Origin: DATKZM01 sp035527975
Lineage (GTDB): Bacteria > Pseudomonadota > Alphaproteobacteria > JAPULJ01
Assembly (NCBI GenBank): GCA_035527975.1
Contig: DATKZM010000042.1
Coordinates: 1-64,000, forward strand
Length of the DNA stretch: 64,000 nt
Reading direction: 5' to 3'
The notes under the pieces were generated by a model. The model searched no databases. It was not told where the DNA came from and saw only the letters and a program-made list of their open reading frames with translations. Shown here piece by piece: positions 42,372 to 52,289 of the stretch. The translations under genes and the position numbers were made by a program. Numbering within the stretch: the stretch's first letter is position 1; every line of letters begins with the position of its first letter.

Positions 42372-43834
42372 GCGTGACGCTGCTCCTCTCGCTCGCCCTG
42401 ACCGTGCCGCTGGCCGGCGCGGTGCTGATCGCCATGTCCGACCGCAAGCCAAACCAGCGCGAGACTATGACGCTGGTAACGGCGGTGGCGCTGTTCTCGA
42501 TTGTTGTTGCCTTGACGACGAGGGTCCTGGCGGGCGAACGGCCTTATCTTGAACTGCTCGACATCCTGCCCGGCTTTGCGCTCGCTTTCCGCATCGAGCC
42601 GCTCGGCATGATGTTCGCGCTTGTCGCATCGTTCCTGTGGATCGTGAACTCGATCTATTCGATCGGCTATATGCGCGGGAACAACGAAAAGCATCAGACG
42701 CGTTTTTACGTGTGTTTCGCGGTGGCGCTGTGGGCGACCATGGGCGTTGCCTTCTCCGCCAATCTGCTTTCGCTCTTCGTGTTCTACGAGCTGTTGACGA
42801 TCTCGACCTACCCGCTCGTCACCCATCACGGCGACGAGAAGGCCGTGCGCGGCGGGCGCACCTACCTGGGCATCCTGCTGACCACATCGATCGGCGTCAT
42901 GCTGCCGGCGATCATCCTCACCGCCTATCTAGTGGGCACGCTCGATTTCAAGACAGGTGGTATTCTCGCGGGCAAGGTGTCGGATGAGATCGGCGGGCTT
43001 TTGCTCTTCTTGTTCATGTACGGAACCGGCAAGGCCGCGCTAATGCCGATCCACCGCTGGCTGCCCGCGGCGATGGTGGCGCCAACGCCGGTGAGCGCGC
43101 TTTTGCACGCCGTGGCAGTCGTCAAGGCCGGTGTATTCATCGTGGTCAAGCTGATCGTCTACACCTTCGGCATCGGCTACCTCTCCAAGCTCACCAATGC
43201 CGAATGGCTCCTTTACGTTGCCGGAGCGACGATCCTGATCGCCTCCGTCATCGCGCTGCGGTCCGACAATCTGAAGCGAAGGCTTGCCTATTCGACGGTG
43301 AGCCAGCTCTCCTACGTCATCATGGCGGCGGCGATCCTGGTGCCGATCTCGGCGATGGGGGCGGCGATCCATATCGCCGCGCATGCGTTCGGAAAGATCA
43401 CGCTGTTTTTTGCCGCCGGCTCGATCTACACGGCCGCGCACAAAACCGAGGTCAGCCAGCTCGACGGGATCGGCCGGCGCATGCCCTGGACCATGGGAGC
43501 CTTCGCGATTGGCGCCCTTTCGATGATCGGCGTCCCGCCCACCGTCGGCTTCATCAGTAAATGGTACATTTTGCTGGGTGCGCTGGACGCCAAGGCGACT
43601 GCGGCGATTGTGGTTATTGTTCTCAGCACAATCCTCAATGCCGCTTATTTCCTGCCCGTGGTCTATGCCGCCTTCTTCAGGAAGCCGCCGGTGGACGAGG
43701 CGCACAATCACGGCGAAGCGCCGCTGGCGATTGTCATCGCACTGACAATCACGGCGGGCGGCACGATTGTCCTCTTTTTCCTGCCCGGCCTGCCAGTAGC
43801 CCTGGCGCGGTCGATGGTTGGCCTCGGCGGATAG
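42368..43834 (+). CDS. Antiporter NuoM/MrpD-like subunit, second of three
   Basis: The 488-residue subunit has the channel glutamate in LLSLFVFYELLTISTYPLV and lysines in VVKAGVFIVVKLIVYTFG. MPIHRWLPAAMVAPTPVSALLHAVAVV resembles NuoM/MrpA-like subunits more than the other two copies. It overlaps mrpD by four bases (ATGA). In a normal Mrp operon one MrpA and one MrpD do this work. Confidence 0.85.
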   Translation: MSVTLLLSLALTVPLAGAVLIAMSDRKPNQRETMTLVTAVALFSIVVALTTRVLAGERPYLELLDILPGFALAFRIEPLGMMFALVASFLWIVNSIYSIGYMRGNNEKHQTRFYVCFAVALWATMGVAFSANLLSLFVFYELLTISTYPLVTHHGDEKAVRGGRTYLGILLTTSIGVMLPAIILTAYLVGTLDFKTGGILAGKVSDEIGGLLLFLFMYGTGKAALMPIHRWLPAAMVAPTPVSALLHAVAVVKAGVFIVVKLIVYTFGIGYLSKLTNAEWLLYVAGATILIASVIALRSDNLKRRLAYSTVSQLSYVIMAAAILVPISAMGAAIHIAAHAFGKITLFFAAGSIYTAAHKTEVSQLDGIGRRMPWTMGAFAIGALSMIGVPPTVGFISKWYILLGALDAKATAAIVVIVLSTILNAAYFLPVVYAAFFRKPPVDEAHNHGEAPLAIVIALTITAGGTIVLFFLPGLPVALARSMVGLGG

Positions 43835-43844
43835 GATACTTGGC

Positions 43845-44108
43845 ATGAAGGACGACAAGAACACATCGGGCGACCTGCATTGGCTGGTCCGCCCGCAAAC
43901 GATCCGGCGCCTCTGGTTCATTTTTGCAGCGGTGCTCGCGGCGACGGTGATCGCGGGCCTGTTCGTCTCCCTGCCCGGTCACTTCAAATGGGACGGCGAG
44001 TTCTGGTTCTTCGGGGCCTACGGCTTTGCCACCTGCGCCGTCATGGTGTTCGGGGCCAAGGCGCTTGGTTTCATTCTGAAGCGGCCGGACAATTACTATG
44101 ACGATTGA
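43845..44108 (+). CDS. Small two-helix membrane protein of the antiporter operon
   Basis: The 87-residue product has two hydrophobic segments (LWFIFAAVLAATVIAGLFVSL and FFGAYGFATCAVMVFGAKALGFIL) with a soluble N-terminus and an acidic end (NYYDD). It lies ten bases after one D-type gene and three before the next. I do not recognise it as a standard Mrp subunit, but its place in the operon suggests a structural part. Confidence 0.75.
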   Translation: MKDDKNTSGDLHWLVRPQTIRRLWFIFAAVLAATVIAGLFVSLPGHFKWDGEFWFFGAYGFATCAVMVFGAKALGFILKRPDNYYDD

Positions 44109-44111
44109 GCC

Positions 44112-45818
44112 ATGACGGTCGAGCAAATCCCACCGGGCCTGATCCTCATCGTAAGCGCATTGCTGCTGCCATTCCTGCGCGGCCGATGGCGCGCCGCGCT
44201 CATCCTGCTGGCGCCGCTTGTGGCGCTTTGGCTGGTCTGGCAAATCCCCGACGGCGCCACGCTCACAACGGCCTTCATGGGCATGGAGATGATCGTCGTC
44301 AAAGGCGATCGGCTGAGCCGGCTTTTCGGGACAATATTCTGCATCATGGCCTTTGCGGGTGGGCTTTTCGCCCTGCGGCAGGCCCGGACAATCGAGCTGA
44401 CGGCAGCATTGTTCTATGCGGGCAGCGCGATCGGGGTGGCGTTTGCAGGCGATTTGATCACTGTTTTCGTGTTTTGGGAGCTGATGGCGCTCGGCTCCAC
44501 GGTCGTGATCTGGTCGGCCGACACCGAGGCGTCGCGGCGGGCCGGCCTGCGCTACGTGATGATCCACCTTTTGGGCGGCGTGCTGCTGATGGCGGGCATC
44601 GTCGACTTCGTGGCGGCCAAGAACACGATCGCCTTCGGGGTGGGGCCGATCCAGGAAGTGTTGACAGTCAACCGGCCCGGCACCTGGCTGATCCTCGCGG
44701 GCTTCCTGATCAATGCCGGTGCGCCGCCGCTCTCGGCATGGCTGCCCGACGCTTATCCCGAAAGCTCGCCGACCGGCATGGTCTTCCTCTCGGCCTTCAC
44801 GACCAAAACGGCAGTTTACGTCCTCTGGCGCGGCTTCCAGGGCTTCGACGTGCTGATCTGGATCGGGCTCTTCATGGTGTTCTACGGCATCATCTATGCG
44901 CTGCTGGAAAACGACATGCGGCGCATTCTCGCCTACAGCATCATCAATCAGGTCGGCTTCATGGTGTGCGGCATTGGCATCGGCACCGACTTAGCGCTCA
45001 ACGGGGCGGCGGCGCACGCCTTCACGCATATCATCTACAAGGCGCTGCTGTTGATGTCGGCCGGTTCGGTGCTCTTTATGACCGGCAAGCGCAAATGCAC
45101 CGATCTGGGTGGGCTATTTCAGAGCATGCCGCTGACCTGCATCTGCGGCATAATCGGCGCGCTTGCGATCTCGTCGTTCCCGCTGACATCGGGCTTCATC
45201 AGCAAGTCGATGATCTCTCAAGGCGCGGCCGACCAGCATCTGGCGCTCGTCTGGTTCCTGCTTGCCGCGGCCTCGGCTGGCGTTTTCCTGCACGCCGGGA
45301 TCAAGTTTCCGTGGTTCGTATTCTTCCAGAAGGATTCAGGGATGCGGCCGCCGGACCCGCCCTGGAACATGCGCCTGGCGATGATCCTCTTTGCCGCCCT
45401 CTGCATCGGGCTCGGTGTTTGGCCCGAGCCGCTCTACGCTCTGTTGCCGCTGCAGCCGGTGACCTACAAGCCCTACACCGGCTATCACGTCGTGGAGATG
45501 CTGCAGCTTCTGCTATTCTCCGGGCTCGCCTTCTTCGTGCTATTGCCCTTCATGAAGCGGACGCTGACGATCAGCCTCGACGTCGATTGGTTCTGGCGGC
45601 GTTTAGGCGCCATGCTCGCGCGCGAGTTCACAACCCACAGCAACCGCGCCCGCGGCTTCACCGCCGAACGCCTGCAGAACCGTCTGAGCAAAGCGCTGGA
45701 GACTGTCTTCCACTTCCACGGGCCCAGGGGAATTCTGGCGCGCACCTGGGATACCGGCACCACGACGCTGGTCATCGTCGGACTGCTGGCGGCTTATCTG
45801 ATGATCTACTTCCTCTAG
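44112..45818 (+). CDS. Antiporter NuoL/MrpD-like subunit, third of three
   Basis: The 568-residue protein has channel glutamate FVFWELMALGSTVVIW and lysine SAFTTKTAVYVLWRGF. The segment LSAWLPDAYPESSPTGMVFLS replaces the more usual HAWLPDA. A C-terminal soluble section (about 490-550: RRLGAMLAREFTTHSNRARGF) precedes a last helix, recalling the lateral-helix tail of NuoL. It ends the operon and overlaps the convergent livF gene by four bases. Confidence 0.85.
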   Translation: MTVEQIPPGLILIVSALLLPFLRGRWRAALILLAPLVALWLVWQIPDGATLTTAFMGMEMIVVKGDRLSRLFGTIFCIMAFAGGLFALRQARTIELTAALFYAGSAIGVAFAGDLITVFVFWELMALGSTVVIWSADTEASRRAGLRYVMIHLLGGVLLMAGIVDFVAAKNTIAFGVGPIQEVLTVNRPGTWLILAGFLINAGAPPLSAWLPDAYPESSPTGMVFLSAFTTKTAVYVLWRGFQGFDVLIWIGLFMVFYGIIYALLENDMRRILAYSIINQVGFMVCGIGIGTDLALNGAAAHAFTHIIYKALLLMSAGSVLFMTGKRKCTDLGGLFQSMPLTCICGIIGALAISSFPLTSGFISKSMISQGAADQHLALVWFLLAAASAGVFLHAGIKFPWFVFFQKDSGMRPPDPPWNMRLAMILFAALCIGLGVWPEPLYALLPLQPVTYKPYTGYHVVEMLQLLLFSGLAFFVLLPFMKRTLTISLDVDWFWRRLGAMLAREFTTHSNRARGFTAERLQNRLSKALETVFHFHGPRGILARTWDTGTTTLVIVGLLAAYLMIYFL

Positions 45819-46690
45819 CCGCCCAGGAACAGGCGGCCGACTTCAGGATCTTCGAGCAGATCGTCTCCCCTGCCCGCCTTGGCGAGTTGGCCCGAAACCA
45901 GCACATATCCCAGATCGGCGAATTCGAGGCCCTTCTTGGCGTTCTGCTCGACCATGATGATGGTCTTGCCCTCGGTATTCTGCAGATCGGCGAGGATTTC
46001 GAACACCTGATCAATGAAGCGGGGCTCCAAGCCAATCGAGGGTTCATCGACCAATAATATCCCGGGCTCCATCACCAGCGCCCGGGATATCTCAAGCAGC
46101 CGACGTTCGCCACCAGAGAGCACGCGGGCGGGCTGGCTGCGGCGTTCGGCCAGCCGGGGATACTTCTGAAAGACGTTTTCGGCCGCTTCCCGGGCTCGCG
46201 CGGTGCGCTCCATCAGATAACCACCCATCCACAGGTTTTCCTCCACCGTCATGTCAGGAAAGACGGAATTGTCCTGCAGGATGTATGCGATGCCGGCACG
46301 CTTGAGTTTCTCGTTTGCGCTCATGCGGGTGACGTCATTGCCGCCGGCGCGGATTGTGCCGCCGAATATGCGCGTGAAGCCGTAGATCGAATGGAGCACC
46401 GTCGACTTACCCGCACCGTTCGGGCCTATGAGACAAAGCGACTGGCCGGCGCCGACGCGCAAATTGAACCCGTGCAGGATCTGCATCTGGCCGTAGCCGG
46501 CATCGAGCGCATCGATGGTCAGCGCCGGCGCGCCGGTGAGGAGCGCATCGAGTGCCGATGGATCGGGGCTTTCCAGCGTCAACGCTTGCGCCTCGCGCAC
46601 CACGTCGTCGACCGAAATGACGGTATCAACCGCGCCGAGCCCGTAGCCCGCCGCCTTGCCCCCACCCGAAGACGCGCCTTCCTGGCCCAT
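45815..46690 (-). CDS. livF: LivF-type ABC ATPase (second Liv operon)
   Basis: The 291-residue ATPase has Walker A IGPNGAGKSTVLHSIYG, signature LSGGERRLLEISRAL and Walker B ILLVDEPSIGLEP. The first 55 residues (GASSGGGKAAGYGLGAVDTV...) are an unusual extension, since LivF normally starts at the first ABC strand (here ALTIDALDAGYGQM). It is the last gene of the minus-strand operon livK-H-M-G-F that diverges from the cox cluster. Confidence 0.87.
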   Translation of the reverse strand: MGQEGASSGGGKAAGYGLGAVDTVISVDDVVREAQALTLESPDPSALDALLTGAPALTIDALDAGYGQMQILHGFNLRVGAGQSLCLIGPNGAGKSTVLHSIYGFTRIFGGTIRAGGNDVTRMSANEKLKRAGIAYILQDNSVFPDMTVEENLWMGGYLMERTARAREAAENVFQKYPRLAERRSQPARVLSGGERRLLEISRALVMEPGILLVDEPSIGLEPRFIDQVFEILADLQNTEGKTIIMVEQNAKKGLEFADLGYVLVSGQLAKAGRGDDLLEDPEVGRLFLGG

Positions 46691-47434
46691 TCAGCTAGCT
46701 CCGAGATAAGCGTCGACGACACGCGGATCGCTTTGGATCGCCTCGGGCGGCCCCTCCGCCAGCAATTCGCCGTGGGCGAGACAGTAGATGCGCGTCGCGA
46801 GGTTCATGATCACGCGCATGTTGTGCTCGATGACAAACAGCGTGATGCCGAGATCGGCATTGGCACGCTGCAAGCGGTCGATCAGGCCGTTGATGAGTGT
46901 GGGATTGATACCGGCGGTTGGCTCGTCGAGCAGCAGCATGCGCGGCTCATTCATCAGCGCCATGGCGAATTCGAGCAGCTTCTGCTGGCCAAACGAGAGA
47001 TCGCCGGCGCGCAGGAAACGCTTGGAGAAAAGACCCACGAATTCGAGCAGCGCTTCCGATTTTTCTGCGACCTCAGGCGGGTGCCGCGACAGCATCGCGG
47101 CAAGCCGCACGCCCCTGTTCGGCACGCTGGCGCCCATATTCTCCATGCAGGTCATCTTGGGGTAAATGCGGGTCTGCTGGAACGTCCGCAGCAGGCCGAG
47201 CCGGGCGATGCGCGGAACCCGCAGCCTGGTGATCTCTTTGCCGGCGAAGGTGATCGAGCCGGCATCGACCGGATGGTAGCCAACGATCGTATTGAAGAGC
47301 GTCGTCTTGCCTGATCCGTTCGGGCCGATCAGCCCGACAATTTCTCCCTCATCTACCGCCACGCTGACGGCGCGATTGGCAACGACACCGCCGAAACTCT
47401 TGGAAACGCCTTCGACAGCGAGGAGCGGCGTCAT
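46691..47434 (-). CDS. livG: LivG-type ABC ATPase (second Liv operon)
   Basis: The 247-residue ATPase is of normal LivG size: Walker A IGPNGSGKTTLFNTIVG, signature LSFGQQKLLEFAMAL, Walker B MLLLDEPTAGINP and H-loop VIEHNMRVIM. Start ATG 47434 overlaps the livM stop by four bases. It directly abuts livF. Confidence 0.9.
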   Translation of the reverse strand: MTPLLAVEGVSKSFGGVVANRAVSVAVDEGEIVGLIGPNGSGKTTLFNTIVGYHPVDAGSITFAGKEITRLRVPRIARLGLLRTFQQTRIYPKMTCMENMGASVPNRGVRLAAMLSRHPPEVAEKSEALLEFVGLFSKRFLRAGDLSFGQQKLLEFAMALMNEPRMLLLDEPTAGINPTLINGLIDRLQRANADLGITLFVIEHNMRVIMNLATRIYCLAHGELLAEGPPEAIQSDPRVVDAYLGAS

Positions 47435-48519
47435 CGGGCCGCCGCCGATTGCGCGGAGATTTCGACCCGCTCGCCGAAAAGCTGCGGCCAGCGGCTGTGG
47501 ATCCAGCCCATGATGCCCTCGGGGAAGAAGACGACAATGATGATGACGAGAAGCCCAAGCGCGATGTTCTGGAAGCCGAGCAGATAGGTCCAGAGTAGCT
47601 CTTTCGTGGCGTGGAAGAGCACAGCTCCGATCAATGGCCCCCACAGACTGCCCTTGCCGCCGAGCACCGCCATCAGCACCATCCAGACGCCGAGACCCGG
47701 CCCGTCGAACGCCGTCTCTTCGGGGTCGACGAAACGCACAATGTTGCCATAGAGCGCGCCACAAACACCAAGGAAGAAACCGCTGACCGACCAGGCAACG
47801 ACCTTGTAGAGCGTGGTCGCGATGCCCATCGCCTCGGCCTTGTCCTCATCGTCGCGGATGGCATTGATTGCGAGGCCGAAACGGGTCGCATAGAGCCAGC
47901 GCAGGAAGACGATCGTGGCCGCGGCGAGCGCGAAGCAGAGGAAGTAAAACAACAGCGACTTGTCCTGATCGCTCGCACGCCCGCGGCCGGGCAGATCGGG
48001 CATAATGATGCCCGAACCGGCGCCGACATATTCCCAATTGGCGAAGATCTGCGCGATGAATATGCCGAGTGCCAGCGTGCCGATGGCGAAATAATGGCCG
48101 CGCAGACCGAGGATTACGAAGCCGAACACAATTGCCAGCGCAAATCCCACCAGCGCCGCCGCGATCAAGCCGGGCGCAAGGCCCCCCAGGTATTGTCCCA
48201 TGCTGAGCGCCAGGGCAGAGCCTTGCTCGCCGGCCGCCGTATAGGCACGCATGTTGGTAAAAGGCGCGATCTGGATAATCGCCGAAACATAAAGTCCGGC
48301 ACCAAAGAAGACGATATTGCCGAAGGAGTTGTAACCAAGCTGGCCGCCCATCGTATCCCAAGTGTAGGCGACGATCACCATAACCCAGAAGATCGAGAGT
48401 TGCTTGACGATCGCGGGAAACACAAATGGTGCGACGATCGAGACCGCGCCAATCGCCAAACAAAGTATGAAAAAGCGCCGGGACGAGCCGTCGCCGGCCA
48501 TGGGCGAGGTGCCGGTCAC
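47431..48519 (-). CDS. livM: ABC permease LivM (second Liv operon)
   Basis: The 362-residue permease has GQLGYNSFGNIVFFGAGLYVSA, the loop AINAIRDDEDKAEAMGI and VLGGKGSLWGPLIGA. I chose GTG 48519, which overlaps the livH TGA (GTGA); ATG 48501 is also possible. About eight to nine helices are visible. Confidence 0.87.
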   Translation of the reverse strand: MTGTSPMAGDGSSRRFFILCLAIGAVSIVAPFVFPAIVKQLSIFWVMVIVAYTWDTMGGQLGYNSFGNIVFFGAGLYVSAIIQIAPFTNMRAYTAAGEQGSALALSMGQYLGGLAPGLIAAALVGFALAIVFGFVILGLRGHYFAIGTLALGIFIAQIFANWEYVGAGSGIIMPDLPGRGRASDQDKSLLFYFLCFALAAATIVFLRWLYATRFGLAINAIRDDEDKAEAMGIATTLYKVVAWSVSGFFLGVCGALYGNIVRFVDPEETAFDGPGLGVWMVLMAVLGGKGSLWGPLIGAVLFHATKELLWTYLLGFQNIALGLLVIIIVVFFPEGIMGWIHSRWPQLFGERVEISAQSAAAR

Positions 48520-49472
48520 GCAAGATACTTTCGCTGCATCGCCAGGCGCACACTGCGATAGAGGAGCACTACCAATAAAAGCCCGGTCACGAAGGCGACC
48601 TGGTAGCTCGTGCCGATCACGAATTCGGCGACTTTTTCCGCCGCCCCCAGACCCAGGCCGGCCACGATCACCCCGGTGACGTTGCCGAGGCCGGCGATGA
48701 TCACGATCATGAAGGCGCGGACCGTGTAGATGAGCCCGGTGAAGGCGTGGATGGTCAGCGTCATCGAGACCAGCACGCCCGCGACGCCGCACAACGCCGC
48801 GTTGAGAGCATAGGTGCGGGCATAGACGCGGTTGGCGTCGATGCCCATCAGCCGCGCCGCGCGTGCGTTCTGGGCCACGGCGCGGATCGATTGGCCGTCA
48901 CGGGTGTATTTCAAATAAAAGGCGAGGAAGCCGCCGACGACCAGAGCAAAGGCGAGGGCCACAACGCGCACCCGCTCGATGGCAAGCTCCCCCATGTCGG
49001 TCCGCCAAGCCGACCAGGTTCCCATATTGTGCGGCGCGATGACATCGTCGGCGGTGAAGACGCTGTTCATGAACTGCTGCAGCAGGATCGATATGCCGAA
49101 GGTCGCCAGGATCGAGGTAAACATGTCCCGGTCGACGATCCGAAAGATCACCAGCCGGTAGACGACCCAGCCTATGACGTAGAGAACCGCCGGCGCCAGC
49201 AGCAACGCCCACAGTGCGTGCACGCCGGGCCAGGTCAGCGATAGCCCGATCGCGTCAATCCGAAAGGTCCATTGGCCGGCCGTATAAAAAGCGATGAACC
49301 CGCCGAAGATGACGTACTCACCCTGGGTCAGGTTGATGATGTTCATGACGCCCCAGACCAGCGCCATGCCATAGGCGATCAGTGCAAACACCGCACCGAT
49401 CATGATGCCGTCGAAGATCAAGTTGAGCAGGCCGACAGGGTTCTCGGCCAGAAGCTGGATATTCTCAAACAT
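48516..49472 (-). CDS. livH: ABC permease LivH (second Liv operon)
   Basis: The 318-residue permease has FDGIMIGAVFALIAYGMALVWG, NLTQGEYVIFGGF and the loop VAQNARAARLMGIDANRVYA. It is separated from livK by an 81-base gap with a GC-rich hairpin (49501-49532). Confidence 0.9.
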   Translation of the reverse strand: MFENIQLLAENPVGLLNLIFDGIMIGAVFALIAYGMALVWGVMNIINLTQGEYVIFGGFIAFYTAGQWTFRIDAIGLSLTWPGVHALWALLLAPAVLYVIGWVVYRLVIFRIVDRDMFTSILATFGISILLQQFMNSVFTADDVIAPHNMGTWSAWRTDMGELAIERVRVVALAFALVVGGFLAFYLKYTRDGQSIRAVAQNARAARLMGIDANRVYARTYALNAALCGVAGVLVSMTLTIHAFTGLIYTVRAFMIVIIAGLGNVTGVIVAGLGLGAAEKVAEFVIGTSYQVAFVTGLLLVVLLYRSVRLAMQRKYLA

Positions 49473-49500
49473 CGTCGGCGCCCGCCGGCATCAAACGAAA

Positions 49501-49532
49501 TCCCCCGCGCTTCGGTTCGCGGGCGCGGGGGA
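49501..49532 (-). terminator. Attenuator-like hairpin between livK and livH
   Basis: TCCCCCGCGC (49501-49510) pairs with GCGCGGGGGA (49523-49532). On the minus strand ATTTCG follows the stem, a weak T-run. It probably reduces read-through from the highly expressed binding-protein gene into the permease genes. Confidence 0.6.
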
Positions 49533-49553
49533 GTTCATGGCCCTTTTCAGCCC

Positions 49554-50792
49554 TTAACGCTTGTCCCAGCCAGGCATCGGGTGACGGATCTTTGAGGACG
49601 CCCATTTCGTGGGCGCCACGACTTTGTACTGCCCGTCCTGGATTTGAAAGAGCACCATCGGCTTGACAATGTTCTTGCCGCTCGGATCGAACTTGACGTT
49701 GCCATAGAAGGTCTGCATTTGCGTTGCCGCCAAAGCCGCGCGGACCTTACCGGTGTCGAACGCGTTGGCCCGCTGGAAGGCGTCGGCATAAACGAGCACC
49801 GCCGCGGCCGATTCGGCAGCCTGGTATGGCGGCGCATAGCCGTATTTGTCTTCGAAGGTCTTGGCGAAGTCAGCCGCACTGCCGAACACCTTGTCCTTGT
49901 ATGACAGCGTCGGCGCCCATTGCGAGGCGCACAGCGTGTATTCAGCCTTCTTGCCGTACTTTTTGATGATCTGGGCTGAATCGCAGTGGGTCATCGCGAG
50001 CATCGGCACATTGACCCTAAGCGCAGCGATCTGCCGGATAGCGAGCGCGGCACCCTTGGAATGCCCTGAGACCACTAGAATATCGGGCTTCACCAACTTC
50101 ACTTTCTGGAGGATGCCCTTCATATCGGAAAGATCGCGCGGTAGGCGACCGTCCACCACAATCTTCATCCCGTAGCGCTTAGCGTCATCAATGACGCCGG
50201 CTCGCACGTCCTGCGAGAACGGATCGTTCTCGAAGGCGAGCGCAACACGGAGCGAGCTTGGCTTGCGGCCCTGCTCCTTGGCTTTCTCTGCTGCCAGAGC
50301 GATCGCGCTGGCGAGATACTGCTCCGAGGTCGACAACACCGCGAAGAGATACTTGTAGCCTTTGGTGAAGAGCGACCGCGAGGCGCCGTTCGCCTCGACC
50401 ATCGGGATCTTGTACTTCTCGGTGACGGGCACGATGGCCTTGGTGAGACCGGAACTGTATGGCCCGAGCATATATTTGACCTTGTCCTGATTGATCAGGC
50501 GCTCGGCCAATTGCGCGCCGCGTGCGCCGCGCGACTCGTCATCGTAGTAGATGATCTTCAGCTTGTACTTCTTGCCGCCGACGCTGACCCCGCCCATCGC
50601 GTTCAGGCGCTCGACGGCAAGATTGTAGCCATTGATCGTGTGCTTGCCGTTGGTCGAGTACTTGCCCGACTTGGATACGGCCGCGCCCAGCACAATTGTG
50701 TCGCCTTCGACCTTGGCGCCTGCCGGCGTGGCAATCACCCCGATCAAACCGACCGATGCCAGCGCCGCGGCAGTCATCCTCAGTATCGCCAT
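49554..50792 (-). CDS. livK: Periplasmic substrate-binding protein (second Liv operon)
   Basis: The 412-residue Peripla_BP_6 protein has a signal peptide (ILRMTAAALASVGLIGVIATPAGA). The mature part starts KVEGDTIVLGAAVSKSGKYS, and GPYSSGLTKAIVPVTEKYKIPMVEANGASRSLF is the lobe 1 ligand segment. AGGGAG precedes ATG 50792. It is the first gene of its operon, diverging from coxG across about 245 bases. Confidence 0.88.
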   Translation of the reverse strand: MAILRMTAAALASVGLIGVIATPAGAKVEGDTIVLGAAVSKSGKYSTNGKHTINGYNLAVERLNAMGGVSVGGKKYKLKIIYYDDESRGARGAQLAERLINQDKVKYMLGPYSSGLTKAIVPVTEKYKIPMVEANGASRSLFTKGYKYLFAVLSTSEQYLASAIALAAEKAKEQGRKPSSLRVALAFENDPFSQDVRAGVIDDAKRYGMKIVVDGRLPRDLSDMKGILQKVKLVKPDILVVSGHSKGAALAIRQIAALRVNVPMLAMTHCDSAQIIKKYGKKAEYTLCASQWAPTLSYKDKVFGSAADFAKTFEDKYGYAPPYQAAESAAAVLVYADAFQRANAFDTGKVRAALAATQMQTFYGNVKFDPSGKNIVKPMVLFQIQDGQYKVVAPTKWASSKIRHPMPGWDKR

Positions 50793-51039
50793 CACGCTTT
50801 CTCCCTGTTTCCGGTCATATCACCGTCGTTTGTTACTGAATCTCCGCCGCTTGTGATCGGTGATTTGCTCGATAACGGTGTTCATGGCCAACAATACCCT
50901 GACCTTTGGGTTTCGCAAGATCGAAGGCCGATTTGGCCTTGGAACCCATATCAACGCTCGCGCCGGCTTGCTTGCCGCTACAGAGGGCAACAGATAGATT
51001 GGCGCATCCTATTTTCGAGATCTTCGTGGAGTTCAAATC

Positions 51040-51513
51040 ATGGAAATGACCGGAGAATACCGGATCCCGGCGCCGCGCGAGGAAGTGTGGCGCGCGCTCA
51101 ACGATCCGGACGTGCTCAAGGAATGCATTCCCGGTTGCGAGGAATTGGAGAAGATCTCCGATACCGAATTCACCGCCAAGGTGAAGTTGAAAGTCGGCCC
51201 GGTCAGCGCGCGGTTCACCGGTGCGGTAACGCTGGAAGACCTCAAACCACCTGAAAGCTACTCGATCGTCGGCGAGGGCAAGGGTGGTGCCGCCGGCTTC
51301 GCCAAAGGCGGCGCGAAGGTCATGCTGGAAGACGATGCGGGCGTAACCGTGCTGCGCTACGAGGCCGAGGCCAAGGTCGGCGGCAAGCTCGCGCAGATCG
51401 GCTCGCGGCTGATCGCGGGCACGGCGCGCAAATTGGCCGACAAGTTCTTCAGCGCCTTCGCCGAGACCGTGGCGCCCGGGAGCACCGCGGAAGCCGATGC
51501 CGCCGATGCCTGA
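51040..51513 (+). CDS. coxG: CoxG-like SRPBCC protein, lacking its usual C-terminal membrane anchor
   Basis: The 157-residue product is of the CO dehydrogenase subunit G family: GEYRIPAPREEVWRALNDPDVLKECIPGCE at the start and VGGKLAQIGSRLIAGTARKLADKFF at the end. CoxG recruits the CODH complex to the membrane; family members often carry a C-terminal helix, but this reading frame stops at ADAADA. A membrane helix is encoded in the +1 frame immediately afterwards (51506-51637). The gene opens the cox cluster. Confidence 0.88.
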   Translation: MEMTGEYRIPAPREEVWRALNDPDVLKECIPGCEELEKISDTEFTAKVKLKVGPVSARFTGAVTLEDLKPPESYSIVGEGKGGAAGFAKGGAKVMLEDDAGVTVLRYEAEAKVGGKLAQIGSRLIAGTARKLADKFFSAFAETVAPGSTAEADAADA

Positions 51514-51637
51514 CGCCCGGTCGGAGCGACAGAGCGAAGCCGTGGTGCGCCGCGGCCTGCCCTGGCCGGCATGGGCACTCGCCCTGATCGTCGCGCTCGC
51601 CAGTATCCTCTATCTGTTCGTGATCTACCTGCGCTAG
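51506..51637 (+). CDS. Small single-helix membrane ORF overlapping coxG (possible detached CoxG anchor)
   Basis: The 43-residue ORF starts at ATG 51506 (or 51497) inside the end of coxG in the +1 frame. It has a charged N-terminal half (DARSERQSEAVVRRG) and one strong hydrophobic helix (WPAWALALIVALASILYLFV) with a short end IYLR. Helix and linker look like the membrane tail of longer CoxG proteins. It may be a separate small protein or the result of a one-base frameshift in coxG. Confidence 0.65.
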   Translation: MPDARSERQSEAVVRRGLPWPAWALALIVALASILYLFVIYLR

Positions 51638-51814
51638 CGCCGACCGGCGTGCTGTGTATTTACTATTCCAAACTTGACGCGTGGCGGCGCGGCAAAGACA
51701 CTAGCCCAATACGGGTTCGAAGCGCTTCGGCTCGCGGACCAGGCCGCGCCAGCGCAACCAAACGAACGAATGATAACGCGGCGGAACACGCCAAGTCTCT
51801 GGGAGGGAGGACGG

Positions 51815-52285
<471 letters not shown>

Positions 52286-52289
52286 AGCG

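Noticed and set aside
44105..46057. A 650-codon open frame on the plus strand
   Set aside because: It is an alternate-frame shadow of the third antiporter subunit and of livF; the composition is Arg/His/Gly-rich without any domain, while the other frame has clear NuoL-like helices.
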